Virus record (IMG/VR): IMGVR_UViG_3300006737_000008
Coordinates: 1-35,144 of that record
Direction: 5' to 3' (one strand)
Source: a virus
Length of the DNA stretch: 35,144 bases
The number at the start of each line of letters is the position of its first letter. The stretch's first letter is position 1. The notes beneath the pieces are model-generated. The model had not been told where the DNA came from and made no database searches. It saw only the letters and a list, made by a program, of their open reading frames with translations. Below, one piece after another: positions 14,026 to 21,886 of this stretch. The position numbers were made by a program, and so were the translations under genes.

Positions 14026-14313
14026 ATGATGGTTAAGGAAGCGACAGAACTGATATGGCTACTTGCTACTGGCGTGGCATCTAGCGGCACGACAGCCGTT
14101 GGACTCGCCGGAGTCATGGACGTTAGCTCGCCTGGGGGAAACGTAATAAACGAAAGCACACTAATACCACTTGGCTTGTTTTTGGCTGGTTTGGCGATGA
14201 CCACCACGGTCGTTTGGAAAGCAGCAAGTCAAAAGGCGGCGACTGATATGAAGCTCAAAGAGTTGATTGATCGGGTCGAACGCCTCGAGAGGCACCGAGA
14301 TAAGGAAACGTAG
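14026..14313 (+). CDS. Small membrane protein, holin-like candidate
   Basis: A 95-aa protein immediately after the nuclease stop (TAA-ATG). Two likely membrane helices lie at residues about 6-28 and 47-66, followed by a charged coiled-coil tail (KLKELIDRVERLERHRDKE). Size and layout fit a phage holin or another small membrane protein. No endolysin is recognised next to it, so the lysis role stays a guess. Confidence 0.65.
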   Translation: MMVKEATELIWLLATGVASSGTTAVGLAGVMDVSSPGGNVINESTLIPLGLFLAGLAMTTTVVWKAASQKAATDMKLKELIDRVERLERHRDKET

Positions 14314-14314
14314 A

Positions 14315-14956
14315 ATGGTCAGAAGACGCTATTGGGAGAGAATCACAGCCGCCATGTTTATCGCGGCTGTTTGTGCATCTTTCGCCACCGTTGGGGCAAT
14401 CTTCCTTACAGGCTGCTCGTCCGCAAAACAGGCAATTGGGTCTTCGGCTCAAAGCGTCAACGTCCAGGCCGCAAATTCAAAACGATCTGCTACGCAGATA
14501 ATTGAGCTTGCCCAGGCTACCCAGGCTCTCGAGTCAGTAAAAGCCGATTCTGTGGCTATGGAAGCTCAAGGCCAGATAGTCACGCTGGGCAGCTCGATCA
14601 TCGCGGAACAAGACCAGATCCAGGCCGCTACGATCAAAATTCAATCGTCATTGCACCGGGTAGAGGATTCGACCCCCTGGTGGGCGCGTCTGATGAGCAA
14701 CCTGGCTATTGCCGGTATCGTTATCGGGGTAATCGTACTCCTGTGGCAAACTGGCCTGGGAATGCTGATTAAGCGCGTTGTGTGGTCGTTGGGCATGTTT
14801 ATCCCCAAGGCTACGATGCGGTCAGCCGAAGCCGACCTAAAAATGTTAGATAACAACAATGAGATGGCTCAACGTGAAGCCGTCGCAATTCGACGTACAT
14901 CCGATCCAGCCTACGAAGCTGCACGGAAGAAACTCAAACGGAGTGAAATCAAATGA
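14315..14956 (+). CDS. Membrane-anchored lipoprotein
   Basis: A 213-aa protein. ATG at 14315 follows AAGGAAACG. Residues 9-28 are a hydrophobic signal segment ending in a lipobox LTGC near residue 33, so it is probably lipid-modified and exported. Then comes a long helical Ala/Gln/Ser-rich segment (about 35-105), a second membrane helix (about 127-150) and a charged C-terminal helix. Spanin subunits are one possible analogue, but the internal membrane helix is odd for an outer-membrane spanin. Part of a four-gene cluster of membrane or surface proteins. Confidence 0.75.
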   Translation: MVRRRYWERITAAMFIAAVCASFATVGAIFLTGCSSAKQAIGSSAQSVNVQAANSKRSATQIIELAQATQALESVKADSVAMEAQGQIVTLGSSIIAEQDQIQAATIKIQSSLHRVEDSTPWWARLMSNLAIAGIVIGVIVLLWQTGLGMLIKRVVWSLGMFIPKATMRSAEADLKMLDNNNEMAQREAVAIRRTSDPAYEAARKKLKRSEIK

Positions 14957-15090
14957 GCGATATTTGGATGATTCTGATTAGCGTTGCCGGTGGTATTGCT
15001 GTTAGCGAACTTGGCTATTTCAAGTGGATCATGTGCAAGCTTCGACGCAACTGCAAAGATAAATGCCCTAAAGAGGGCGGCAAAGGGTAA
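14953..15090 (+). CDS. Very small membrane protein (45 aa)
   Basis: A 45-aa protein whose ATG overlaps the previous stop (ATGA). Residues 3-27 form one hydrophobic helix (ending SELGYFKWIM), followed by a Cys- and Lys-rich tail (CKLRRNCKDKCPK). Possible role in the membrane with the lipoprotein partner. The overlap and membrane pattern support it. Confidence 0.6.
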   Translation: MSDIWMILISVAGGIAVSELGYFKWIMCKLRRNCKDKCPKEGGKG

Positions 15091-15093
15091 TGA

Positions 15094-15381
15094 GTGGAAG
15101 CTAGACGGATTCTGCATCACAACGCCCATCTTCCGGGGCCATCAAACAGCCTGATACGGACATCGGGCAAAGCAGCGTACCTGGCGTTTGCAACGAACAT
15201 GCAGGTTAGGTACGGCGCAGAATTTACCGACTGGAAAGACCTAAAAGACGGATATCAGGACATATGGGAGCAGGTCGCCAGGAGCGTCTACGCTGTGATT
15301 GCAATTGAAGGCGGGGCAGTCATCGAAACCATCAAAGACGTACCAAAGCTTGATGACCCAAAAAAGGGTGAAAACGGCTAA
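15094..15381 (+). CDS. Small conserved-looking protein, unknown
   Basis: A 95-aa protein starting at GTG 15094, with AAAGGG six bases upstream. It is mainly helical, with a TDWKDLKDGYQDIWEQVARSVYAVIA segment and an acidic end. It lies just before the candidate small terminase gene. No function recognised. Confidence 0.7.
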   Translation: MEARRILHHNAHLPGPSNSLIRTSGKAAYLAFATNMQVRYGAEFTDWKDLKDGYQDIWEQVARSVYAVIAIEGGAVIETIKDVPKLDDPKKGENG

Positions 15382-15402
15382 TCGGACGTTATAGTGTTAG
15401 CT

Positions 15403-15792
15403 ATGAGCAATACTGAAGAACACAAAAACAACAGTACAAACGGCGACCTCGAGAAAACCGATAAGCAGCCCTGGCTACAGCCGTACAGATTCAAGCCAGG
15501 CGAATCGGGGAATCCAGGTGGTAGGCCAAAAGGGACGGTCAGTATCGAAACCGAGCTGAAGCGTCGATTAGCTGATGGGGAGAGTGGGGACGACATCGTA
15601 CAGCAGCTAGTATCCCAGGCACTAGCTCAAGCTCTGGACGGCGATTACAAGTTCTTCAACATGATCCTCGAGCGAATTGACGGAAGGGTTGCCGACCGTC
15701 TAGCTGGTCATGATGGAGGCCCACTATTCACCGAAGACGATATGGAGCGTTTGACCCGCCTGGCGAAGCAAACCGACGAATGGCGAGATTAG
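15403..15792 (+). CDS. DUF5681-type protein, candidate small terminase subunit
   Basis: A 129-aa protein. RFKPGESGNPGGRPKG at about residues 29-44 is the signature of DUF5681, a domain found in phage proteins directly upstream of large terminases. A helical part follows (residues about 48-100) and an acidic end. Small terminases bind phage DNA and hand it to the large subunit; this role is inferred from the domain and from its position two genes before the large terminase. ATG at 15403 is taken; the ribosome site is weak and GTG at 15394 is an alternative. Confidence 0.75.
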   Translation: MSNTEEHKNNSTNGDLEKTDKQPWLQPYRFKPGESGNPGGRPKGTVSIETELKRRLADGESGDDIVQQLVSQALAQALDGDYKFFNMILERIDGRVADRLAGHDGGPLFTEDDMERLTRLAKQTDEWRD

Positions 15793-15795
15793 ACA

Positions 15796-16149
15796 ATGGA
15801 ATCCGGGGGAACAAAGAACGCAGCCAGGGGCGATTGTCCGAACTGCCAAAACAAAGAGGTTGACCAGCTCAAATCAGACCTGTTTAACTGCAAGAAAAGC
15901 ACCCAGGCCAAGGATAAGAAGATTCGAGAGCTGGACAAGCGTGTATTTACGCTGACCATCATTGCGGTGGCGATAGGGGTCATTTTTGGCAAAGAAACAT
16001 TGGACAGCCTGGTTGAATGGCTGGACTCGATTAACGCCTTCAAATCAGGTGCTTCAAACCTGACTGAAGTGATCGCACCAGCTCCCGGCACTTTGGCTGT
16101 ATTTGGGGTAGCCTTACTGCCGATACGCAGGAGAAAGCGACGAGCTTAA
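15796..16149 (+). CDS. Membrane protein with PEP-CTERM-like C-terminus
   Basis: A 117-aa protein. It opens with a CPNC motif (residues about 14-17), then a charged coiled-coil, a membrane-type helix (LTIIAVAIGVIFG, about 53-65), and ends APAPGTLAVFGVALLPIRRRKRRA. That ending has the tripartite plan of a PEP-CTERM sorting signal: a short Pro-x-Pro-Gly-Thr motif, a hydrophobic stretch and a basic tail, with APAP for the usual VPEP. Such signals direct bacterial proteins to an exosortase in Gram-negatives that make exopolysaccharide. Function in the phage is unknown. ATG is three bases after the previous stop. Confidence 0.8.
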   Translation: MESGGTKNAARGDCPNCQNKEVDQLKSDLFNCKKSTQAKDKKIRELDKRVFTLTIIAVAIGVIFGKETLDSLVEWLDSINAFKSGASNLTEVIAPAPGTLAVFGVALLPIRRRKRRA

Positions 16150-16186
16150 GCCAGGGGTGGCGCTACAGCGCCGAAAGGTGTGGAGC

Positions 16187-16432
16187 ATGAAAAAATCAGT
16201 TGAAGACGCTGACATAGTTGTTTTCCCGGATCTCGAGGACGCGCTTATTGGCACGGCCCATGATCCTGGTTACGGATATGCGGCGATCTACTCGACGGCC
16301 AAGATCATTCGTATCTTGATGGATCGTGACGGCATGGAGTACCAAGAGGCGTTGGACTGGTTCTACACGAACACGGTCGCCTGGTACGCTGAAACAGGCA
16401 ATCCGATGTTCATGGACGATCTGGATGACTAA
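16187..16432 (+). CDS. Small phage protein, unknown
   Basis: An 81-aa acidic protein with GAAAGG eight bases before ATG. It reads VVFPDLEDALIGTAHDPG..AAIYSTAKIIRILMDRDGMEYQEALDWFYTNT, resembling a common small phage protein found near terminase and replication genes whose function is not known. Its end overlaps the large terminase start by eight bases. Confidence 0.75.
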   Translation: MKKSVEDADIVVFPDLEDALIGTAHDPGYGYAAIYSTAKIIRILMDRDGMEYQEALDWFYTNTVAWYAETGNPMFMDDLDD

Positions 16433-17831
16433 GCAACTCGACGAGAACGACGTACTAACCCTGTGTAGGATCTCCCCTACTTGGTTCTGTACCTACGTTC
16501 TGGGCTTTGATCAAGCCAGACTACACAAACGCCTACACGACCACCTGGAGCAGTTTGACAATTGCTACATTGAGTTGCCCCGTGGACACGGTAAAACGTC
16601 TCAGATGGCCGCACGGTGTGCCTGGGAGATTGGTAAGAACCCGAACGTGCGGATCAAGTACATCCAGCAGTCAGACCGGGACGCTTCCAAGACAACAGCC
16701 CTAGTCAAGAACATCATCGAATCGCCGAAGTTCCAGGCAGTATTCCCCGAGATCAAGCCAGTTAAGGACTTTTGGGGCAATACAGACTTCAAGGTGCATT
16801 GCGACTCCTGGCAGCGTGACAGCACGATGGAAGCTAAGGGCATCTTCGGTCGAGCTGGTGGACGAGCTGACATCCTCCTGGCTGACGATATTTGCGACCT
16901 GAGAAACTCTATTCAGCAGCCGTCATTGCGCGAACAGGTCAAGGAGTTCTGGAACAACAACTGGCTTCCCATGCGGGACTTTACGCAGGGTAAGAGTCCA
17001 AAAACGTGGAAAATCGGCACTTGCTACCACGTTGACGATATCACCGCAGATTGGCGAAAGCAGCACGAAGAAGACGATTCACTGCTTCGAGTGCCGGTCC
17101 AGGGCGTTGTATCTCCCTGGCCTGAAGAGATCACAGAAGAGCAGCTAGAGGACATTAGGAAGGAAATCGGCCCTATTGCGTTCGGTCGAGCGTTCGAGCT
17201 GTCTCCGATTAGTGCTGAAACTATGATCTTCAGCGGAGATTGGATCGTCTCGAGCTACTACGATCACCAGGCTAAACCAGACAATGGGGAGATGGTAGCT
17301 GCCTTTGACTTCGCATTTAGCGATAGACGAGCTGGGGGCGACCCCGATTACAGCGTTTGCCTGGTGGGCTGGCTTGGCTTTGACAATCATCTGTACTTGG
17401 TGGACATGCTCAGGGTCCGGGCGACGTTCCCAGACTTCTCCAGGCGAGCTTTGGGGCTATGCAACCATCACGGCGTCGTTAGAGCCATAGGAGAGGCTAA
17501 CGGGCCTCAAAAGGGGCTTGTACAGCAGATGAACGAAACATCGAGGTTTCCGATCATGCCAGCTAAACGAACCACGGATAAGGTCACTCGAGCGGCGTCC
17601 AGGCAAGCGTTTGTGGAGGGGGGGCGTCTTCACTTCCCGGCAAGCGAAGGACAACGAATGCCGACCTTTGATGCGTTGTTTGACGAAATGACTACCTTCC
17701 CGATTGCAGCTCACGACGATAGTGTTGACGCCTGTATTGACTTGATGGACCTGGCTTCATCTTCCAAGCCTCCAGCGAAACCAAACCGAATTGAACGACG
17801 TGCTGGGCTTGGCAAGATATACGGAGCCTAG
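16425..17831 (+). CDS. terL: Terminase large subunit
   Basis: A 468-aa packaging motor and nuclease. The ATPase domain has Walker A RGHGKT (residues 53-58) and Walker B ILLADDICD (about 150-158, with Asp154-Asp155). The C-terminal RNase H-like nuclease domain shows AAFDFAFSDRRAGGDPDYS (first acidic residues) and HDDSVDACIDLM near the end. It pumps phage DNA into the prohead through the portal and cuts it. ATG at 16425 overlaps the preceding gene; the longer upstream frame to 16326 is only that gene's shadow. Confidence 0.92.
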   Translation: MTKQLDENDVLTLCRISPTWFCTYVLGFDQARLHKRLHDHLEQFDNCYIELPRGHGKTSQMAARCAWEIGKNPNVRIKYIQQSDRDASKTTALVKNIIESPKFQAVFPEIKPVKDFWGNTDFKVHCDSWQRDSTMEAKGIFGRAGGRADILLADDICDLRNSIQQPSLREQVKEFWNNNWLPMRDFTQGKSPKTWKIGTCYHVDDITADWRKQHEEDDSLLRVPVQGVVSPWPEEITEEQLEDIRKEIGPIAFGRAFELSPISAETMIFSGDWIVSSYYDHQAKPDNGEMVAAFDFAFSDRRAGGDPDYSVCLVGWLGFDNHLYLVDMLRVRATFPDFSRRALGLCNHHGVVRAIGEANGPQKGLVQQMNETSRFPIMPAKRTTDKVTRAASRQAFVEGGRLHFPASEGQRMPTFDALFDEMTTFPIAAHDDSVDACIDLMDLASSSKPPAKPNRIERRAGLGKIYGA

Positions 17832-17916
17832 CAGCGACCGGCAACGGTTGGCAGGCGGACTTTTACGGTAAAAAATCGGGATGCAATCGGAGCCGTAGCC
17901 CGATATAGTCTCTCGT

Positions 17917-19743
17917 ATGGCAAACCCAAAACAAGCGCGTAATGATAAGGGACGGTTCGCCAAGACAGAAGACGGCGAGATCGTCCCAAACGAAAATCCC
18001 CGCGCAGTGGTTGAACCGCCATTCGCGTCCGTAGTTGAGCTTCAACGCTCCTACATCAGTCACTTCACCAAGGTACTTCGTCGTTCTGACATGGCTTTGC
18101 GCAAGGATCGCAAGCTACAGCGACAGATGCGACGTGACCCGGACGTGATGGGACCGCTTTATCAGCGGCAATCAGCGGTAGCCCTGCTCGAATACGAGAT
18201 CAAGCCAGAAGACGAGAACGATCCGATTCAGGTTGAACAGGCGGCTACCCTCGAGAAACTGCTCAAGACCAATCTGTACAAGCCGTTTGAGTTCTTCATG
18301 GCGTTGCTTGACGCTGTTTGGTACGGACCTGCTGCCGTCCAGGTGACGCCGGAAATGCGAGAAGGCTTCGTTGTACCAGGCGAGTGGATGCCTATTCACT
18401 CAGACACGCTGGCGTTCACCACATACGGCGATCTGACCATGTACGTCGGCCTGAAATACGAGGGGGACAAGGAAACCGGGCCTTACGGCATGGTTCACAC
18501 CCTCGACGATGAGGAACGCGAATTGGTCGTTCTTCACACTCATGGCCGACAGGGACCGGATTACGAAGAACCAGAAGAAGCCGCATACGTCTATTCAGGC
18601 CGTGGCATCAGGGATACGGTCTGGTTCTACTGGATGATGAAGCAAACCGCTCTCCAGTTCTGGATGACTTGGATCGAGCGGTATGGCATGGGTATTCGCG
18701 TCGGAACCTACCCGGACGGCAACAACGCTGCCAAGGACGTGATGGAAGAGGTCTTGCAGAACCTCGTTGGCGACGTGTCGGTGGTTATCCCACGGCAACC
18801 AGGCGAGAGCCGCGATGCCTACTCAATCGAGGTTCAGGAGCCGAACGCAGGAAACGCCAAGACGTTTGCGGACCTGATCGAAGGCTACTTGGCCGGTCAG
18901 ATCAAGGAACTGATTATTGGGCAGACGGCAACGACCGAAGCCACATCTACCGGGCTTGGATCATCGGTAGGCGATCAGCACGCCGAGACGTTCAAGCGGA
19001 TGGTTCGTGCCGACGCTATGAACCTTGCCGACACCCTCACGCGGGAACTGGTCTGGAAGTACCACGAAATGAACTTCGGGGAAACGGCCTACAAGCCCCG
19101 ATTCGAGTTCTCGCTCGAGAAGAACGATCCGCATGAGTTTATGGAAGCTGTACGCGGATTCGTTGAGATGGGCGGCGAGGTATCACAGCGACAAGCACGC
19201 GAGATCCTTGGACTGACTGAACCCGAAGAGGGGGAGCCGGTTCTCTCGAGTCAGCAGCAGCAAGAGCAAATGGCTGCACCAGGCCAAGAGGAAAAAAACC
19301 CATTGGAAGCGTTGCTTGGCGGCGGACAGCCCCGAAGTGAGGCATTCAAGAAATACACCTACGCTCTTAAGACAGAGATGCAGAAGGAAGATGATTACAA
19401 GCCAACGGACGAGATGGCTTCACTTGCCGAACGGGGTCTTGAGCTTCGAGAGGAGCATGGCCGAGGCGGCACATCTATAGGCGTAGCAAGAGCTAGAAAC
19501 ATCAAGAATAAAGATAACCTGTCTGCTGACACGGTAAAGCGTATGCATTCATTCTTCTCGAGACATCGGGTAGACCTTGACGCACCAGCAGCAAAGCGGG
19601 GACATGAAGATTATCCTTCGGCGGGTGTAATCGCCTGGATGCTTTGGGGTGGAGATCCTTCAGACCCGGATGGCGCTGGAGCCGCCTGGGCAGAACGACA
19701 CGCAGAAAAACTAGACAAAACCAAGAAGGACAACACCAAATGA
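17917..19743 (+). CDS. Portal protein (DUF935/Mu gp29-like) with extra C-terminal module
   Basis: A 608-aa portal, the ring at the capsid vertex through which DNA passes. Residues about 45-460 follow the DUF935 (Mu gp29-like) plan: a helical front (RKDRKLQRQMRRDPDVMGPLYQRQSAVALLEYEI), DAVWYGPAAVQV, QTALQFWMTWIERYGMGIRVGTYP, and a helical domain with ELIIGQTATTEATSTGLGSSVGDQHAETF. Residues about 490-608 are an additional basic module (EHGRGGTSIGVARAR..., YPSAGVIAWMLWGGD) that looks separate. The start has only a weak ribosome site. The next gene overlaps by four bases (ATGA). Confidence 0.88.
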   Translation: MANPKQARNDKGRFAKTEDGEIVPNENPRAVVEPPFASVVELQRSYISHFTKVLRRSDMALRKDRKLQRQMRRDPDVMGPLYQRQSAVALLEYEIKPEDENDPIQVEQAATLEKLLKTNLYKPFEFFMALLDAVWYGPAAVQVTPEMREGFVVPGEWMPIHSDTLAFTTYGDLTMYVGLKYEGDKETGPYGMVHTLDDEERELVVLHTHGRQGPDYEEPEEAAYVYSGRGIRDTVWFYWMMKQTALQFWMTWIERYGMGIRVGTYPDGNNAAKDVMEEVLQNLVGDVSVVIPRQPGESRDAYSIEVQEPNAGNAKTFADLIEGYLAGQIKELIIGQTATTEATSTGLGSSVGDQHAETFKRMVRADAMNLADTLTRELVWKYHEMNFGETAYKPRFEFSLEKNDPHEFMEAVRGFVEMGGEVSQRQAREILGLTEPEEGEPVLSSQQQQEQMAAPGQEEKNPLEALLGGGQPRSEAFKKYTYALKTEMQKEDDYKPTDEMASLAERGLELREEHGRGGTSIGVARARNIKNKDNLSADTVKRMHSFFSRHRVDLDAPAAKRGHEDYPSAGVIAWMLWGGDPSDPDGAGAAWAERHAEKLDKTKKDNTK

Positions 19744-21599
19744 GTACCTTTAGCAGACGAGCCAAGGCGGAAGCCGCTAAGTATCAGCACCAGATTCACC
19801 ACAAGCACCGGCACAAGTACACGTTTGGGTCGGGTTGTGGTGCAGGCGAGCAAGGTAGCAAGGGCTTTCAGCCTGGTAACACCTGTGGCGGCGACGGCGA
19901 CGGTAAGAACGACGCTGGCGACCAGGGTGGTGGTGATAAGGTTGGAAAACCTGCATCACAAGTATTGTCTGACGGTACGCACGTTATAGACCATCAAGCA
20001 TACATGGATTATGTGTCTGGTCTGTCAGATGAAGAATTGTCGTACATACGGAAAGATGCGATGGAAGCAATGCGTGCTAATCCTGATGGTGATAAAGCAG
20101 GATATTATGCGGATGAAGTCAACTACGTTGAAATGGAAATGGCTAATCGAAACAAGTCTTCCGACGCACCCGCAGCAGGTTCGACTGTGTACGACCAAGT
20201 GAAAGATTTCATGGACACAAACCCAACCGAGGCTGAAATCGAGTCTTTCTACATCAACGAAATTCTTCCTCAAGATAAACGGTCGATGAATGAAATCCTG
20301 CAAGAAGAAGATCCTCGCGATTACGAAACTAGACGACAAGAAATAGACAGTAAGGAAGATTCTGGTGAGATTTCCGCTCAAGATGCTGCTGGACTTCGTG
20401 ATGATCTAGACGCTGCAATGGGCATGGGTGGATACGCACCCCCAGCGGATAGCCCATTTGGGCCTGGCGATGTTTTGCCAAGAGCAAGCGAAGAAGAGGG
20501 ACTAAGACTGGATCAAGAAGAAATTGACAGCCTTTCAAGCCAGGAACTTAAAAACCTTGGCATTGAGGTTGATGAGGCCGACGCACCCGCAGCCGCCGAC
20601 GCACCCGCAGCCGACACTTCTAATCTTGACGCAAGGTATCAACCAGGCAAACCAGACGAATACCTTGCTGAAGAGCGTGCAGACCTAAATCAACATCTTG
20701 AGGGTGCTGAGACTGGTTCGGATTTCCTAAACTCAGCAATGCAGTCTGAAGACCAAATTCTTGCAGATTCCGCTAAACGACTGCAAGAGGCTTATGACGA
20801 AGAGGGTTTTGACTTAAACCTCCCAATGTCCGAAGATGACGCAGAAACGGCTGCGTTTACTCTTGCTCAAGATGTTTACGAAAATAGAACCGACGCACCC
20901 GCAGCGGGCAACGCTGGTGATCTATCTGCTGGGGGTTCCGGTCCAGTAGCAGGTACTAGCCTGGAAGAAACGGTAGATGTTGTTGGGATGAGTCCACAAG
21001 AAGCAAACGAGTTCGTCGAAAGTTTGACTGACAACAATTTGCATACGGATTCTGTGGCAGCAATGGCTGTATGGTTGCAGGCTGAGAATCAATTTAAGGG
21101 AAGTGGTAATTCCGAGGAATTGGATCGAGTTATTAAATCCCTGGTTGAGTTGGATAAAGCTCACGAAGAACTAGGCGAACTTCCAGCAGATGGGTACGAG
21201 ATTCGCAAAGCCGCTATGGACACAATCCGGCCAATGTGGAACAAAGCAACTAATGCAGGTCAAGAAGCCCAGGCCGACGCACCCGCAGCGGGCGACCAAA
21301 GTGGCTCTGCATCAGATTCGGTTTATTCTTTGACCTCAAGCCTGGGTAATCTTCAAACTGAACCTAGCAATGAAGAATACAAATCAGCAGCAGTTGCCGC
21401 CTTGATGGCTTATGCCAGTGATAAAGGTTGGTCTGAAGCAAACACTAACCGCGCTTTGAATGTCGGTCCAGTGGCCGGAATTACAGATGATCCCGTATTT
21501 GCAGCCGCTAGATCGTTCTTGAAGGCCAACGAAAAGGGTGAAAGCACAAGTCAGGCTTGGGAAGACGTAGTTGCCGCAGAAGAATACTTTGAGGACTAA
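19740..21599 (+). CDS. Modular head-region protein with DAPAA linkers, unknown
   Basis: A 619-aa, strongly acidic protein. ATG at 19740 overlaps the portal stop. Residues 1-28 are basic and His-rich (HHKHRHKY), followed by GSGCGAGEQGSKGFQPGNTC (30-49), a motif found again in the head morphogenesis protein. Then come helical, acidic modules, each of about 45-140 aa, joined by DAPAA linkers encoded by identical 16-bp repeats. One module (GLSDEELSYIRKDAMEAM..., AGYYADEVNYVEMEMANR) resembles a small domain I recall in other phage structural proteins. A scaffold, packaged internal protein or cargo carrier is possible; no enzyme motif is seen. From about 19960 the base composition becomes richer in A+T. 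Confidence 0.75.
   Translation: MSTFSRRAKAEAAKYQHQIHHKHRHKYTFGSGCGAGEQGSKGFQPGNTCGGDGDGKNDAGDQGGGDKVGKPASQVLSDGTHVIDHQAYMDYVSGLSDEELSYIRKDAMEAMRANPDGDKAGYYADEVNYVEMEMANRNKSSDAPAAGSTVYDQVKDFMDTNPTEAEIESFYINEILPQDKRSMNEILQEEDPRDYETRRQEIDSKEDSGEISAQDAAGLRDDLDAAMGMGGYAPPADSPFGPGDVLPRASEEEGLRLDQEEIDSLSSQELKNLGIEVDEADAPAAADAPAADTSNLDARYQPGKPDEYLAEERADLNQHLEGAETGSDFLNSAMQSEDQILADSAKRLQEAYDEEGFDLNLPMSEDDAETAAFTLAQDVYENRTDAPAAGNAGDLSAGGSGPVAGTSLEETVDVVGMSPQEANEFVESLTDNNLHTDSVAAMAVWLQAENQFKGSGNSEELDRVIKSLVELDKAHEELGELPADGYEIRKAAMDTIRPMWNKATNAGQEAQADAPAAGDQSGSASDSVYSLTSSLGNLQTEPSNEEYKSAAVAALMAYASDKGWSEANTNRALNVGPVAGITDDPVFAAARSFLKANEKGESTSQAWEDVVAAEEYFED
20161..21289 (+). repeat. Five identical 16-bp linker repeats
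   Basis: CCGACGCACCCGCAGC occurs five times in the same reading frame, near 20161, 20578, 20596, 20890 and 21274, each encoding (A/S/T)DAPAA. They separate otherwise unlike modules. Their GC-rich sequence differs from the AT-richer module sequence around them. Confidence 0.85.
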
Positions 21600-21883
21600 T
21601 GCAAGGTTCTGATGTCATCAAGGTTATCGAGACTCTTGGCTTCCCCGTATTCATAGCGATTGCCCTGATGGGCGGTATCTACCTGTTGGGACGATGGATG
21701 ATGAATACGCTGATGCACAAGATGGATGCCCAGTGGAATATGATCACAAAGCTGATCGACCGCACCAGGGCATTGGATAACTCGATTATCCGACTCGAGA
21801 CGATGATACGACTGCTGAACGACATGAACCCGGACTGGGAACGCCTGGGCAAGCTGGACGATCAAGACAAACGCAAGGATTAG
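21599..21883 (+). CDS. Small membrane-anchored coiled-coil protein, holin-like candidate
   Basis: A 94-aa protein starting at the ATG that overlaps the previous stop (TAATG). It has one membrane helix at residues about 10-31 (GFPVFIAIALMGGIYLLG), then a long charged coiled coil. This one-helix plan resembles some small holin-like or inner-membrane phage proteins. Its place between head genes is unusual for a lysis gene. Confidence 0.65.
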   Translation: MQGSDVIKVIETLGFPVFIAIALMGGIYLLGRWMMNTLMHKMDAQWNMITKLIDRTRALDNSIIRLETMIRLLNDMNPDWERLGKLDDQDKRKD

Positions 21884-21886
21884 CGA

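Noticed and set aside
17881-17916. Promoter and hairpin before the portal gene
   Set aside because: TATAGT is present but no matching -35 lies at the right distance, and the ATCGGG/CCCGAT stem has a long loop. Too weak to list.
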